A stretch of DNA of 64,000 bases from Halarchaeum nitratireducens (GTDB lineage Archaea; Halobacteriota; Halobacteria; Halobacteriales; Halobacteriaceae): positions 1 to 64,000 of the forward strand of contig NZ_BMOQ01000002.1 in the NCBI RefSeq assembly GCF_014647155.1, written 5' to 3'. A program made the position numbers and the translations under genes. The notes beneath the pieces were generated by a model that did not search any database, was not told the DNA's origin, and saw only the letters and a list, made by a program, of their open reading frames with translations. This document shows, piece by piece, positions 42,446 through 51,121 of this stretch (positions are counted from its first letter, which is position 1; every line of letters starts with the position of its first letter).

Positions 42446-43252
42446 ATGCCCGCACACCCGGAGCTGTTCCGACGCCGCGCCGACGTCCTCGCCGACGACC
42501 GCGGCTCGGGGTCCCCCGTCGTCTTCGCACACGGGACGCTCATGGACCGAACGATGTTCGACCCGCAGATCGCCGAGCTGACCCCGGATTATCGCTGCGT
42601 CGCCTACGACTCCCGCGCCCGGACCGACGCCTACGCCGACGGCTACGACCTCGACGACCTCGCGGCGGACTGCGTCGAGCTCCTGAACGGCAAGGGCATC
42701 GACTCCTGCGTCCTCGTCGGCATGAGCGTCGGCGGCTTCACCGCGCTCCGCGTCGCCCTCGACTATCCCGACCGCGTCGACGGCCTCGTCCTGATCGACG
42801 CGCCCGCGGGCCCGACCACCGACGCCGAGCGCGACACGTACGAGCGCATCGTCGCCGACCTCCGCGAGAACGACCTCGTCCCGGGGACGCTCGCCAGACA
42901 GATCGCCGAGCGCGTGACGAGCGAGACGACCCACGAAGAGCGCCCCGAACTGCTGGAGACGTGGGCCGAGCGGTGGGAGACCTACCCCGGCGACGCCGTC
43001 GCGAACGAGTACGAGTCGTGGTACGCGAAAGCGGGCGTCGCGGACCGCCTCGACGAGATCGACGTCCCGTCCCTCGTCGTCCACGGGGAGGAGGACGTCT
43101 TCGACATCGAACGCGCCGAGGCGACGGCCGCGGGCCTCCCGGACGCCGACCTCGTGCGCGTCCCCGAGGCGGGCCATCTCTCCAACCTCGAACGCCCCGC
43201 CGTCGTGTCCGACGCCCTCGGGGACTTCCTCGCCGACGTGTACGCCGACTGA
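42446..43252 (+). CDS. Alpha/beta hydrolase
   Basis: A 268-residue single-domain hydrolase. The oxyanion strand is VVFAHGTLMDRTMFDPQ, the nucleophile elbow GMSVGG (Ser in G-x-S-x-G), the acid Asp in VHGEEDVFD, and the catalytic His in PEAGHLSNLERP. The set is complete, so it should be active as an esterase, lactonase or peptidase-type enzyme. There is no signal peptide. The gene ends 53 bases before the start of the iron-regulated lipoprotein. It stands alone otherwise, and the substrate is not predictable. Confidence 0.88.
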   Translation: MPAHPELFRRRADVLADDRGSGSPVVFAHGTLMDRTMFDPQIAELTPDYRCVAYDSRARTDAYADGYDLDDLAADCVELLNGKGIDSCVLVGMSVGGFTALRVALDYPDRVDGLVLIDAPAGPTTDAERDTYERIVADLRENDLVPGTLARQIAERVTSETTHEERPELLETWAERWETYPGDAVANEYESWYAKAGVADRLDEIDVPSLVVHGEEDVFDIERAEATAAGLPDADLVRVPEAGHLSNLERPAVVSDALGDFLADVYAD

Positions 43253-43277
43253 CGCGGCCGACGCGAACCGGAGGAGA

Positions 43278-43302
43278 TTTATTGTTTTAGGCTAGCCTAA
43301 AA
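43278..43302 (+). promoter_or_regulatory. DtxR-type iron box and TATA of the substrate-binding lipoprotein
   Basis: TTTTAGGCTAGCCTAAAA (43285-43302) is an 18-bp perfect palindrome ending three bases before the ATG at 43306. It has the TTAGGC-GCCTAA form of DtxR/IdeR-family sites. TTTATT (43278-43283) just upstream is the likely TATA box. A bound iron-loaded repressor would cover the transcription start, so the gene should be on when iron is scarce. Confidence 0.75.
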
Positions 43303-43305
43303 GAC

Positions 43306-44475
43306 ATGGCCGAACGAACGCGGACGCGACGCGACTACCTCCTCGGGACCGGGGCCGTCGTCGGGAGCGGGCTGCTCGCCGGCTGTGGTGGCTCCGGCGG
43401 TGGCTCGACGACGACGGGCGACGGTGCGACCACGACGGAGGCGAGCGAGTCGGGCGAGCCGGACGCCGACGGCGACGATACGCACACCGTCTCGATGGCG
43501 CCCGTCGGGGACGTCGCCTTCGAGGACGTGCCGGAGACGTGGTTCCCGTACACCGCCGACTACGCCGACATGGGCGTCGCGCTCGGACGGGCGGACGGCC
43601 TCGAAGCCATCGGCGTCCGCGCGCGCTACGCCGCCTACTACTACGATGAGATCCCGGAGCTCTCCCTCGACACGGAGGACCTCACGCAGCTCTATCAGGA
43701 CGGGACGGGCAAGGAGGTGTTCTACTCGCTCGACGCCGACGTCCACGTCATCGATCCGAACTTCATGGTGAACCGCCTCCAGTGGAATCAGAGCGACATC
43801 GCGGAGGTCCGGGAGAACGTCGCGCCCTTCTTCGGGAACACCGTCTTCACGCGGGTCTACGACTGGCACGACTACCGGTACTACTCGCTCTACGAGGCCT
43901 TCGAGAAGATGGCCGAGCTCTTCGACGAGCGCGAGCGCTACGAGGCGTTCAGCGCCTACCACGACGAGGTCGTCGCGGACGTGAAGGATCGCCTCCCGGC
44001 GTCGACGCCCGACATCGCGCTCCTCTATCCCGCCGGCATCCCGCCCGAGTCCTTCTACCCCTACCTCCTCGGCGACGGGACGCAGTCCGAGCAGTGGCAG
44101 ACCCTCGAAGTCGGCGATGCGCTCGCGCAGAACGACGTCACGGACGCGCAGGCGGGCGGCGCGACGCTCGACTACGAGGCGCTCCTCGACATCGACCCCG
44201 ACGCCATTGCCGTCCGCATTCAGGGCGAGATAACGGACGCGTACTTCCAAGAGAATATCGTCGCGCACATGGAGCAACACGAGGTCGCGAGCGAACTCAC
44301 CGCCGTCCAGGAGGGCCGCGTCTTCTACGGCGGACACACCTATCAGGGTCCCATCATTCACCTCTTCCACCTCGAACAGGCCGCACGAGGTCTCTACCCC
44401 GACGAGTTCGGCGGCGAGCAGCTCTTCGACCGCCAGCGCGTCGCGGACATCGTCGCCGGGGAGCTCGACGCATGA
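43306..44475 (+). CDS. Iron-regulated ABC substrate-binding lipoprotein
   Basis: A 389-residue binding protein of the FecB/BtuF (class III) type. The signal is a Tat lipoprotein form, TRRDYLLGTGAVVGSGLLAGC, followed by a Gly/Ser/Thr tether. GDVAFEDVPETWFPYTADYA opens the mature lobe; LYPAGIPPESFYPYLLGDG and IDPDAIAVRIQGEITDAYF lie in the second lobe. The iron box over its promoter indicates a siderophore or haem ligand. No ABC permease or ATPase gene is adjacent, so it must use one encoded elsewhere. Its stop overlaps the following flavoprotein by ATGA, so the two are co-translated. Confidence 0.88.
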   Translation: MAERTRTRRDYLLGTGAVVGSGLLAGCGGSGGGSTTTGDGATTTEASESGEPDADGDDTHTVSMAPVGDVAFEDVPETWFPYTADYADMGVALGRADGLEAIGVRARYAAYYYDEIPELSLDTEDLTQLYQDGTGKEVFYSLDADVHVIDPNFMVNRLQWNQSDIAEVRENVAPFFGNTVFTRVYDWHDYRYYSLYEAFEKMAELFDERERYEAFSAYHDEVVADVKDRLPASTPDIALLYPAGIPPESFYPYLLGDGTQSEQWQTLEVGDALAQNDVTDAQAGGATLDYEALLDIDPDAIAVRIQGEITDAYFQENIVAHMEQHEVASELTAVQEGRVFYGGHTYQGPIIHLFHLEQAARGLYPDEFGGEQLFDRQRVADIVAGELDA

Positions 44476-45467
44476 GCGAGCACGCGGCCCGGACCGTCGA
44501 CGTCGCGGTCGTCGGAGGTGGACCGAGCGGCGCGAGCGCCGCGGTCTTCACCGCACGCTACGGCCTCGATACGCTCGTCTTCGACCGCGGCGTCGCCGCG
44601 CTCTTCACCGCACGCTACGGCCTCGATACGCTCGTCTTCGACCGCGGCGTCGCCGCGCTCCCCCGCTCGGCGTTCCTCGAGAACTACCCGGGCTTCCCCG
44701 CGGGCATCGACGTCGAGACCTACCGGGCCCTTCTGCGCGATCACCTCGACGAGGCGGGTGCCGACCTCGCCGCCGACACCGTCGAGGCGGTCGAGCACGC
44801 GGCGGACGCGGACGAGCGCGAAGACGGAGAGAGCGGGAACGACGACGCCGAAGACGGCGCGCGCTTCGTCGTCACCACAGCGGACGGCCGCCGCGTCCGC
44901 GCGCGCCACGTCGTCGCGGCGTCGTGGTACGACGGCGCCTACCTCCGACCCGTCGTCGGTGACGGCGCGTACGAGGCCCACGAGCACGACGGCGACGATC
45001 ACGAGCACTTCGACGGCGACTACCCCGACGCCGACGGTCGCACCGAGGTGACGGGTCTCTACGTCGTCGCGCCCGCGGGCCAGCGCAACGCGCAGGCCGT
45101 GGTCGCGGCCGGACAGGGCGCGCACGTCGCCCGCCGCCTCGTCAAGGACGTCCGACTCGCGGACGGCTACCCCGAGGAGCTCGCCGAGCACTACGACTGG
45201 CTGCGCTCCGCGAGCGAGTTCTCGGGCGACTGGGGCGAGCGCGAGCGCTGGCGCGAGTGGTTCGACGAGCGCGTCCCCGAAGAGCGCGAAGGGGACGACG
45301 ATATCGCCGACCTGCGCGAGTCCTACGTCGACGCCGCCTTCGAGACGCGACGCGATCCTGACGAGGTCGAGGACCTGCGCGAGCGCGCGCACGACCGCCT
45401 CCTCGACCACCTCGACGACGACCGCATCCGCGCGTACGCCGCCGAGCACGACCTCCGCGACGGCTGA
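44472..45467 (+). CDS. FAD-dependent oxidoreductase with a fresh internal duplication
   Basis: A 331-residue flavoprotein of the thioredoxin reductase-like type without any Cys. The FAD motif is VVGGGPSGASAAVFTARYG. The following beta strand and loop, FTARYGLDTLVFDRGVAAL, occur twice in succession because 57 bases are exactly repeated. A late TGLYVVAPAGQRNAQAVVAAG replaces the usual GD motif, as in the flavoprotein at 17230. A central Glu/Asp-rich stretch (AADADEREDGESGNDDAED) is a flexible insert. It is coupled by ATGA to the iron-regulated lipoprotein, so a role in releasing or reducing imported ferric chelate is plausible but not shown. Confidence 0.82.
   Translation: MSEHAARTVDVAVVGGGPSGASAAVFTARYGLDTLVFDRGVAALFTARYGLDTLVFDRGVAALPRSAFLENYPGFPAGIDVETYRALLRDHLDEAGADLAADTVEAVEHAADADEREDGESGNDDAEDGARFVVTTADGRRVRARHVVAASWYDGAYLRPVVGDGAYEAHEHDGDDHEHFDGDYPDADGRTEVTGLYVVAPAGQRNAQAVVAAGQGAHVARRLVKDVRLADGYPEELAEHYDWLRSASEFSGDWGERERWREWFDERVPEEREGDDDIADLRESYVDAAFETRRDPDEVEDLRERAHDRLLDHLDDDRIRAYAAEHDLRDG
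44547..44660 (+). repeat. Perfect 57-bp in-frame tandem duplication
   Basis: Bases 44547-44603 and 44604-44660 are identical in all 57 positions. The repeat encodes 19 residues, keeps the frame, and lies in the FAD-binding fold of the oxidoreductase. Identity in every third position shows that it arose very recently or is kept uniform. Confidence 0.95.
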
Positions 45468-45577
45468 CGCGCTCGGATCGCGTCGACGCGTGCCCCGTCG
45501 GACCGATCGGCCGCGCGTCGCCGTGCCCTCCGACGTCGGCGGTGCCTATTACTACCCGCCGCACCACATTCTAGCAG

Positions 45578-46714
45578 ATGCGCAAGTTCACCGTCGGGCG
45601 GGTCTGGGACATCCCGATCCGCATCGACCTGTCGCTCGTCCTCTTTCTCCCGCTCCTCGCGTGGCTCCTCGGGAGCGAAGCGCAGATCGACACGTACGCG
45701 GGCGTCGTCAACGCCGTCGCGCCCCGTGCCGTCGACGTGGCGACGCTCCACGTCGGCTCGAACCCGTGGATCGTCGGCGTGCTCGCCGCCGTCGGTCTCT
45801 TCGTCGGCGTCGCGATCCACGAACTCGGGCACGCGTACGCCGGCGCGCGCTACGGCGTCGAGACCGAGGCCATCACCCTCTGGCTCCTCGGCGGTCTCGC
45901 CAGTCTCTCCTCGATCCCGCGCGACCCGGAACAGGAGTTCGGCATCGCCATCGCCGGCCCGGTGACGAGCCTGCTCGTCGCCGCGCTCTGCTACGCCGCC
46001 CTCTACGTCGTGCCGGCGTCGCTTCCGGTCCTCGGGTTCGTGGTCGGCTGGCTGGCGATCAGCAACGCCCTTCTCGCGGGCTTCAACCTCCTGCCCGCGT
46101 TCCCGATGGACGGCGGCCGCGTCCTCCGCGCGTATCTCGCGCGCTCGCGTCCATACGGCGTCGCCACGCGTACGGCCGCACGGATCGGCGTCGGTTTCGC
46201 CGTCGCGTTCGCGGTCTTCGGGATCCTCAGCTTCGCGCCGCTGTTCCTCCTGCTCGCGTGGTTCGTCTACAGCGCCGCGACGGGCGAGTCCCGGACCGTC
46301 CTCATCGACGACCTCTTGGAGGGGTTGACGGTCGGTGACGTCCTCGCCGACACGCCGACCATCGACGCCCGAGCGAGCGTTCAGTCGTTCGCGGATCGGG
46401 TGCTCGCGGACCAACGCACCGAGTACGCCGTCACCGAGGACGGCCGGGTCGTCGGCGTCGTCACCCTCGACGCGCTCCGGCGGGTCCGCGAGGTCGAACG
46501 CGACGCCTACCGCGTCGAGGAAGTGATGCAACGCGACCTCCCGACGGTCTCCCACGACGCCGACGCCTTCGACGCGCTCGCCGTCCTGAACGACGGGGAC
46601 GCCGGCGCCGCGTTCGTCGAACACGACGGCGAGCGCGCCGGAATCGTCACTCGGAGTGACTACGCCAGCGTCCTCCAGGCCCGACAGGCCTTCGACGTGA
46701 CCGTGCCCGCCTAG
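45578..46714 (+). CDS. Site-2 protease-type zinc metalloprotease with CBS domains
   Basis: A 378-residue intramembrane protease (M50). Zinc ligands are His81 and His85 in HELGH and Asp178 in FPMDGGR. Six or so helices precede a C-terminal pair of CBS domains, about residues 245-370 (VGDVLADTPTIDARASV, then EEVMQRDLPTVSHDAD), likely ligand sensors. The family cleaves membrane-bound regulators or signal fragments. The standard LDG is replaced by MDG, as is common in M50B. The promoter CCTATTAC lies about 27 bases upstream. No anti-sigma-like substrate adjoins the gene. Confidence 0.92.
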   Translation: MRKFTVGRVWDIPIRIDLSLVLFLPLLAWLLGSEAQIDTYAGVVNAVAPRAVDVATLHVGSNPWIVGVLAAVGLFVGVAIHELGHAYAGARYGVETEAITLWLLGGLASLSSIPRDPEQEFGIAIAGPVTSLLVAALCYAALYVVPASLPVLGFVVGWLAISNALLAGFNLLPAFPMDGGRVLRAYLARSRPYGVATRTAARIGVGFAVAFAVFGILSFAPLFLLLAWFVYSAATGESRTVLIDDLLEGLTVGDVLADTPTIDARASVQSFADRVLADQRTEYAVTEDGRVVGVVTLDALRRVREVERDAYRVEEVMQRDLPTVSHDADAFDALAVLNDGDAGAAFVEHDGERAGIVTRSDYASVLQARQAFDVTVPA

Positions 46715-46962
46715 AGCATCGGGGGAGAAAGCCTCCACGCGCCGCGCCCGTCGCGTCCGTCAGCGCGCGTCACGCACCGACGGTCGGCGCTAGCTTGGCT
46801 AATGACACCCGCCCTCACTCACTATGGCCGCGGCGTCGTCGGACGATCGGCTGAAAACACCGCCTGTCCATCACTCGACCGGACGCGGGGGCCGAGCTCG
46901 GGCCGCGGCCGGACGGCGCTGCGCTCGCCGGTCGCCGATCGAGCGGGCCGCTCGCGCGAGCG

Positions 46963-47955
46963 CTACCAGTCGAGGCTCCCGCCGGACTGGTACTCGGTGA
47001 CCTGCGTCTCGAAGAAGTTCTTCTCCTTGTTCAGGTCGACCTGCTCGCTCATCCACGGGAAGGGGTTCGTCGTCCCGTACTCCTCGGCCATGTCGAGCTG
47101 GCCGAGGCGGCGGTCGGCGACGTACTCGACGTACTCGGCGAACTGCTCGGGGCTCATCCCGAAGACCTCCTGGGGGCAGGCCTCGCGGGCGTAGACCTGT
47201 TCGAGGTCGACGGCCTCCGTGATCATCTCGCGGACCTCCGCGTCGAAGTCGTCCGTCCAGACGCCGGGGTTCTCCTCGCGGATCTGGTTGATCAGGTCGA
47301 CGCCGAAGCCGACGTGGAGGGACTCGTCGCGCATGATGTACTCGAACTGCTGGCCGACGCCAACCATCTTGTTCTGCCGCTTGAGCCCGAGCATCATCGC
47401 GAAGCCCGCGTAGAAGAACACGCCCTCCATGACGACGTAGAAGCCGACGAGGTCGCGCAGGAGCTCGCGGACGTCGTCCTCGGTCTCCAATTCGAAGTCG
47501 GGGTCGTCGACGGCGCGCGTCAGGTCGACGACGAACTCGTCTTTCGCCTCGATGGCGGGGATGCGGTCGTACATCCCGTAGAGGTAGTCCGGCTCGAAGC
47601 CCAGCGAGTCACAGCAGTAGATGAACGTGTCGGTGTGAATCGCCTCCTCGTAGGCCTGCCGGAGGAGATACTGGCGACACTCGGGGGCGGTGACGTAGTC
47701 GTAGATGGCGAGGACGATGTTGTTCGCGGTGAGCGACTCCGCGGTCGAGAAGAACCCGAGGTTCCACTCGACGAGTCGGCGCTCGGCCTCGGAGAGCGCG
47801 TCGCCCTGCCACTGGGCGACGTCGTCCTGCATCGGGATCTCCTCGGGTACCCAGTTGTTGTTCACGCCGGCCTCGTAGTACTCGCGCGCCCAGTCGTAGT
47901 CGATGGGCAGGATCTTGTTCGGGTCGTGCTCGCCGTCGTGGTTCAGGACAGGCAT
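46963..47955 (-). CDS. nrdB: Ribonucleotide reductase small subunit, class Ic-like
   Basis: A 330-residue ferritin-like subunit that generates the radical for the large subunit. Metal ligands by position are Glu73, Glu104, His107, Glu177, Glu211 and His214. The radical-Tyr position, in EEAIHTDTF, is Phe111. The intervals (31, 3, 4, 66, 34, 3) match the chlamydial class Ic enzyme, in which a Mn(IV)/Fe(III) site replaces the tyrosyl radical. The ATG at 47955 follows the large-subunit stop by 17 bases, so the genes form an operon. The C-terminal tail (ETQVTEYQSGGSLDW) should dock on the large subunit. Confidence 0.93.
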   Translation of the reverse strand: MPVLNHDGEHDPNKILPIDYDWAREYYEAGVNNNWVPEEIPMQDDVAQWQGDALSEAERRLVEWNLGFFSTAESLTANNIVLAIYDYVTAPECRQYLLRQAYEEAIHTDTFIYCCDSLGFEPDYLYGMYDRIPAIEAKDEFVVDLTRAVDDPDFELETEDDVRELLRDLVGFYVVMEGVFFYAGFAMMLGLKRQNKMVGVGQQFEYIMRDESLHVGFGVDLINQIREENPGVWTDDFDAEVREMITEAVDLEQVYAREACPQEVFGMSPEQFAEYVEYVADRRLGQLDMAEEYGTTNPFPWMSEQVDLNKEKNFFETQVTEYQSGGSLDW

Positions 47956-47972
47956 AGCGGTGTGTATGTGTG

Positions 47973-50423
47973 TTACTGGCAGGCGTCGCAGGTCGGGTCC
48001 TCGACGGCGCAGAGGTCGGTGTCGTCGTCGCGCGTCCCGCCGTCCGTCGCGGCTTCCGCGTCGTCGTCGCGGTGCTGGGTCTTCCCGTACTCGGCCATGT
48101 CGAGCGTCGATTTCTCGATCTGGGAGGCGCCGAGCGTCCGCAGGTAGTACGTCGTCTTCACGCCCATCTCCCACGCGCGGGTGTAGACGTCGTCGAGCAG
48201 GCTCCCGTCCGTGCTCGGGAAGAAGACGTTGTGCGAGACCGACTGGTCGATCCACGTCCCCCGGTGGGCGGTGAGGTCGAGCTGGTGGCGCGGGTCGATC
48301 TCGAAGGCGCCGCGATAGAGCTCCTTCAGCTCCGCGGGGATCGCGTCGATCTCCTGGATCGAGCCGTCGTGGTACTTGATCCGGTCGCGGATCTCCTCCG
48401 TCCAGAGGTCGCGCTCCTTCAGGTCGTCGACGAGGCGATCGTTGACGACGGTGAAGTCACCGCTCATGTTCGACTTCACGTAGAGGTTCGAGTAGATCGG
48501 CTCGATGGAGGGCGACGTGCCGTTGATCGTCGAGACCGTGGCGGTGGGGGCGATCGCCATCGTGTTCGAGTTGCGCATCCCGTGCTCCTCGATGGCCTCT
48601 CGGACGACGAACCAGTCCATCGTCTCCGTCCTGTCCGTGGGGATCTCGCGGCCGCGCTCGTCTTCGAGCAGGTCGACGGTGTCCTGCGGGAGGATCCCAC
48701 GGTCCCACTTCGAGCCCTCGTAGGAGTCGTACGCGCCGCGCTCGCCGGCGAGCTTCGCGGAGTTCAGAATCGCGTGATAGGAGACGAACTCCTGCCAGCG
48801 GTTCGCCGCCTCGACCGCCTCCTCGCTCCCCATCGGGATGTCACACTCCATCAGCGCGGCGTGGAACCCCATCGTCCCGAGACCGATGGGACGGTGACGC
48901 ATGTTCGAGCGCTCGGCCTTCTCGGTCGGGTAGAAGCAGAGATCGACGACGTTGTCGAGCATCCGCATCGCCGTCTTGATGGTGTCCCCGAGGCGCTCGC
49001 GGTCGAGTTCCCCGCTCTCGACGTGCGTCTCGTAGTTGACGCTCCCGAGGTTGCAGACGGCGGTCTCCTCGTCGCTCGTGTTCAGCGTGATCTCCGTGCA
49101 GAGGTTCGAGGAGTGGATCGTCCCCTCGTGGTCCTGTGGCGAGCGGACGTTACAGGGGTCCTTGAACGTGATCCACGGGTGGCCGGTCTCGAAGAGCCGC
49201 GTGAGGGTCTTGCGCCAGAGGTCCGCGGCGTCGACGACTTCGTACTCGTCGATCTCGCCCTCGCGGGCGGCCTCCTCGTAGGCCTCGTAGTGCTCGCGGA
49301 ACTCCTCGCCGTAGGTCTCGTGGAGCTCCGGCACCTCGTCGGGCGAAAAGAGCGTCCACTCCTCGTCGTTCTGGACGCGCTCCATGAAGAGGTCGGGCAC
49401 CCACGCCGCCGTGTTCATGTCGGGGGTGCGCCGACGCTCGTCGCCCGTGTTGCGCTTGAGGTCGAGGAAGTCCGGGTAGTCGGCGTGCCACGCGGCGAGG
49501 TAGGCGGCGGCGGCGCCGCGGCGCTTCCCCGAGCGGTTGATGGCGCCCGTGACGTCGTTCGAGATGCGGAGGAACGGCACCGTCCCCGTGGACTCGACGC
49601 CCGTCGAGGAGATGCGCGCGCCGGCGGCGCGGACATTCGTCCAGTCGTTGCCCAACCCCCCGGACCACTTCGAGAGCGTCGCGTGTTCCTTGTACGCGTC
49701 GAAGATCCCTTCCAGATCGTCCGGGACGGTCGTGAGGTAGCAGGAGGAGAGCTGCGGGTGCGTCGTGCCCGCGTGGAAGAGCGTCGGCGAGGAGGGCGTG
49801 AACTCGAGCTTCGAGAGGACGTCGTAGAACTCCTCGGCGCGGGCGTTCGGGTCGTCCTCTTCCAGCGCGAGCCCCATGGCGACGCGCATCCAGAAGGCCT
49901 GTGGGAGTTCCAGACGCTCGTCGTCGGCGGTCTTGAGGAAGTAGCGCTGATAGAGGGTGTCGAGCGCCATGTACTCGAACTTCCCGTCGCGCTCGGGGTC
50001 GAGGGAGTCGGCGAGGCGTTCGAGGTCGAAACGCGTGCGCATCCGCTCGTCGAGGATCTCCGCCTCGACCATCGCCTCGACGTTCTCGCGGAACGTCTCC
50101 CGGTACGCGCGGTCGCGCTCGAAGCCGGTGAGGTCCTCGCCGACGACCTCGCGGAAGTACGTCTGGAGGAAGACCTCCGCGGCGGCGCGCTTGTAGGCGG
50201 GGTCGCGATCGACGCGCGCGGTCAGCGCGTCGATGACGGCCTCGTAGACCTCCTCCGTGCTCGCGCCGTCGTAGAGTGCGTGGTCGGCCTCGTCGACGAG
50301 GTCGGCGAACGTTTCGTCCGTCAGCACGTCCCCGTCGCCCTCGTCGTCGAGGCGCGATCGGGCGCGCTCGAGGACGGCGTGGACGGTGTCTCGCGGATCG
50401 TCGTGTGTCTGTGTCTGACTCAT
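47973..50423 (-). CDS. nrdA: Ribonucleotide reductase large subunit, class I
   Basis: An 816-residue catalytic subunit that reduces ribonucleoside diphosphates. Active-site Cys are in LSSCYLTTV, SSNLCTEI and CNLGSV. NTMAIAPTATVSTINGTSPSIEP is the family's phosphate-binding signature. The redox-relay Cys pair is at the extreme C-terminus, DPTCDACQ. The N-terminal 90 residues are helical and do not show a recognisable ATP-cone, so dATP inhibition by that domain is not evident. It is followed at once by nrdB. An inverted-repeat element lies about 150-180 bases upstream, near a PadR-like gene. Confidence 0.95.
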   Translation of the reverse strand: MSQTQTHDDPRDTVHAVLERARSRLDDEGDGDVLTDETFADLVDEADHALYDGASTEEVYEAVIDALTARVDRDPAYKRAAAEVFLQTYFREVVGEDLTGFERDRAYRETFRENVEAMVEAEILDERMRTRFDLERLADSLDPERDGKFEYMALDTLYQRYFLKTADDERLELPQAFWMRVAMGLALEEDDPNARAEEFYDVLSKLEFTPSSPTLFHAGTTHPQLSSCYLTTVPDDLEGIFDAYKEHATLSKWSGGLGNDWTNVRAAGARISSTGVESTGTVPFLRISNDVTGAINRSGKRRGAAAAYLAAWHADYPDFLDLKRNTGDERRRTPDMNTAAWVPDLFMERVQNDEEWTLFSPDEVPELHETYGEEFREHYEAYEEAAREGEIDEYEVVDAADLWRKTLTRLFETGHPWITFKDPCNVRSPQDHEGTIHSSNLCTEITLNTSDEETAVCNLGSVNYETHVESGELDRERLGDTIKTAMRMLDNVVDLCFYPTEKAERSNMRHRPIGLGTMGFHAALMECDIPMGSEEAVEAANRWQEFVSYHAILNSAKLAGERGAYDSYEGSKWDRGILPQDTVDLLEDERGREIPTDRTETMDWFVVREAIEEHGMRNSNTMAIAPTATVSTINGTSPSIEPIYSNLYVKSNMSGDFTVVNDRLVDDLKERDLWTEEIRDRIKYHDGSIQEIDAIPAELKELYRGAFEIDPRHQLDLTAHRGTWIDQSVSHNVFFPSTDGSLLDDVYTRAWEMGVKTTYYLRTLGASQIEKSTLDMAEYGKTQHRDDDAEAATDGGTRDDDTDLCAVEDPTCDACQ

Positions 50424-50570
50424 CGTGGCTGTGGTGTGTCCCGCTCGACGGCGTCGCCACTGCTCGGGCGCCGTCTCCGTCGAACGGGGATGTATCTATC
50501 CGGCGGAACGGCCGCCAGTGGGGTTCGTGGGCCGTCTCCGGCGGTAGTACGTGTGTCTCCCTACGGGCGA

Positions 50571-50604
50571 ATAAAGTTTTGCAACTCGTGTTGTAGAACT
50601 ACAA
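50571..50604. promoter_or_regulatory. TATA and nested inverted repeats upstream of nrdA
   Basis: On the minus strand a TATA-like AACTTTAT (50578-50571) follows TTGTAG-TT-CTACAA (50604-50591), a 6-bp inverted repeat with a 2-base spacer, and an overlapping CAAC-ACGA-GTTG. This is the likely promoter and control site of the reductase operon, with an untranslated leader of about 120 bases. A second possibility is that it marks the end of the upstream PadR gene, which stops at 50616. Confidence 0.45.
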
Positions 50605-50615
50605 TCTGATTTTAA

Positions 50616-50954
50616 TTACGGTGCGGAGCGGTCGTTCAGCCACGCGAGCCGGCGATCGAGGGTCGTCCGCGCGAACGACGTGAGTCGGTACTCGTTGGCG
50701 CGGCCGTCCCCGTCGCGCTTGTCGACGAAGCCCGCGTCGACGAGGCGATCGAGGTTCGCGTAGACGTGACTGTGGTTGACGATCTCCCCGTAGTACTCCT
50801 CCAAGTGCGTCTCGACGTCGAGCCCGTTGCACGGCTGGTGCTCGTAGAGCCGCCAGAGGAGGTCGCGCTGGAAGCCGGAGAGGTCCGCCATCGCCGCGTC
50901 GTGCTCGCGGCCGCCCGGTAGCGATCGGCGCTGTGTGGTGTCGTCAGGTGCCAT
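50616..50954 (-). CDS. PadR-like winged-helix regulator
   Basis: A 112-residue regulator. FQRDLLWRLYEHQPCNGLDV, ETHLEEYYGEIVNHSHVYANLDRLVDAGFV and the wing KRDGDGRANEYRLTSFAR match the PadR/phenolic-acid-repressor fold, without the long C-terminal dimer helix of classical PadR. The start ATG at 50954 was chosen because upstream codons are off-frame in character. It has one Cys (QPCNG). It lies directly upstream of the ribonucleotide reductase promoter on the same strand, so it may control it, but this is position only. Confidence 0.82.
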   Translation of the reverse strand: MAPDDTTQRRSLPGGREHDAAMADLSGFQRDLLWRLYEHQPCNGLDVETHLEEYYGEIVNHSHVYANLDRLVDAGFVDKRDGDGRANEYRLTSFARTTLDRRLAWLNDRSAP

Positions 50955-51121
50955 TACTGTAAGGGGTCCGGCCGAGGCCGGCGTCGACCGGACCGTCGAC
51001 GGCCGCACGGATCAATCTTGCAGTGAAACCGACCGAGCCACCCGACGAGCAGTACGTTCATGTGGGGCGATACGCTATTGATGCGCATATCATGACTACT
51101 CTTGGATGCATGAAATAAAAT

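Noticed and set aside
46780-46805. GCTAGC/GGCTAA words resembling half of an iron box
   Set aside because: No symmetric partner is present, and no gene starts nearby in the expected direction.
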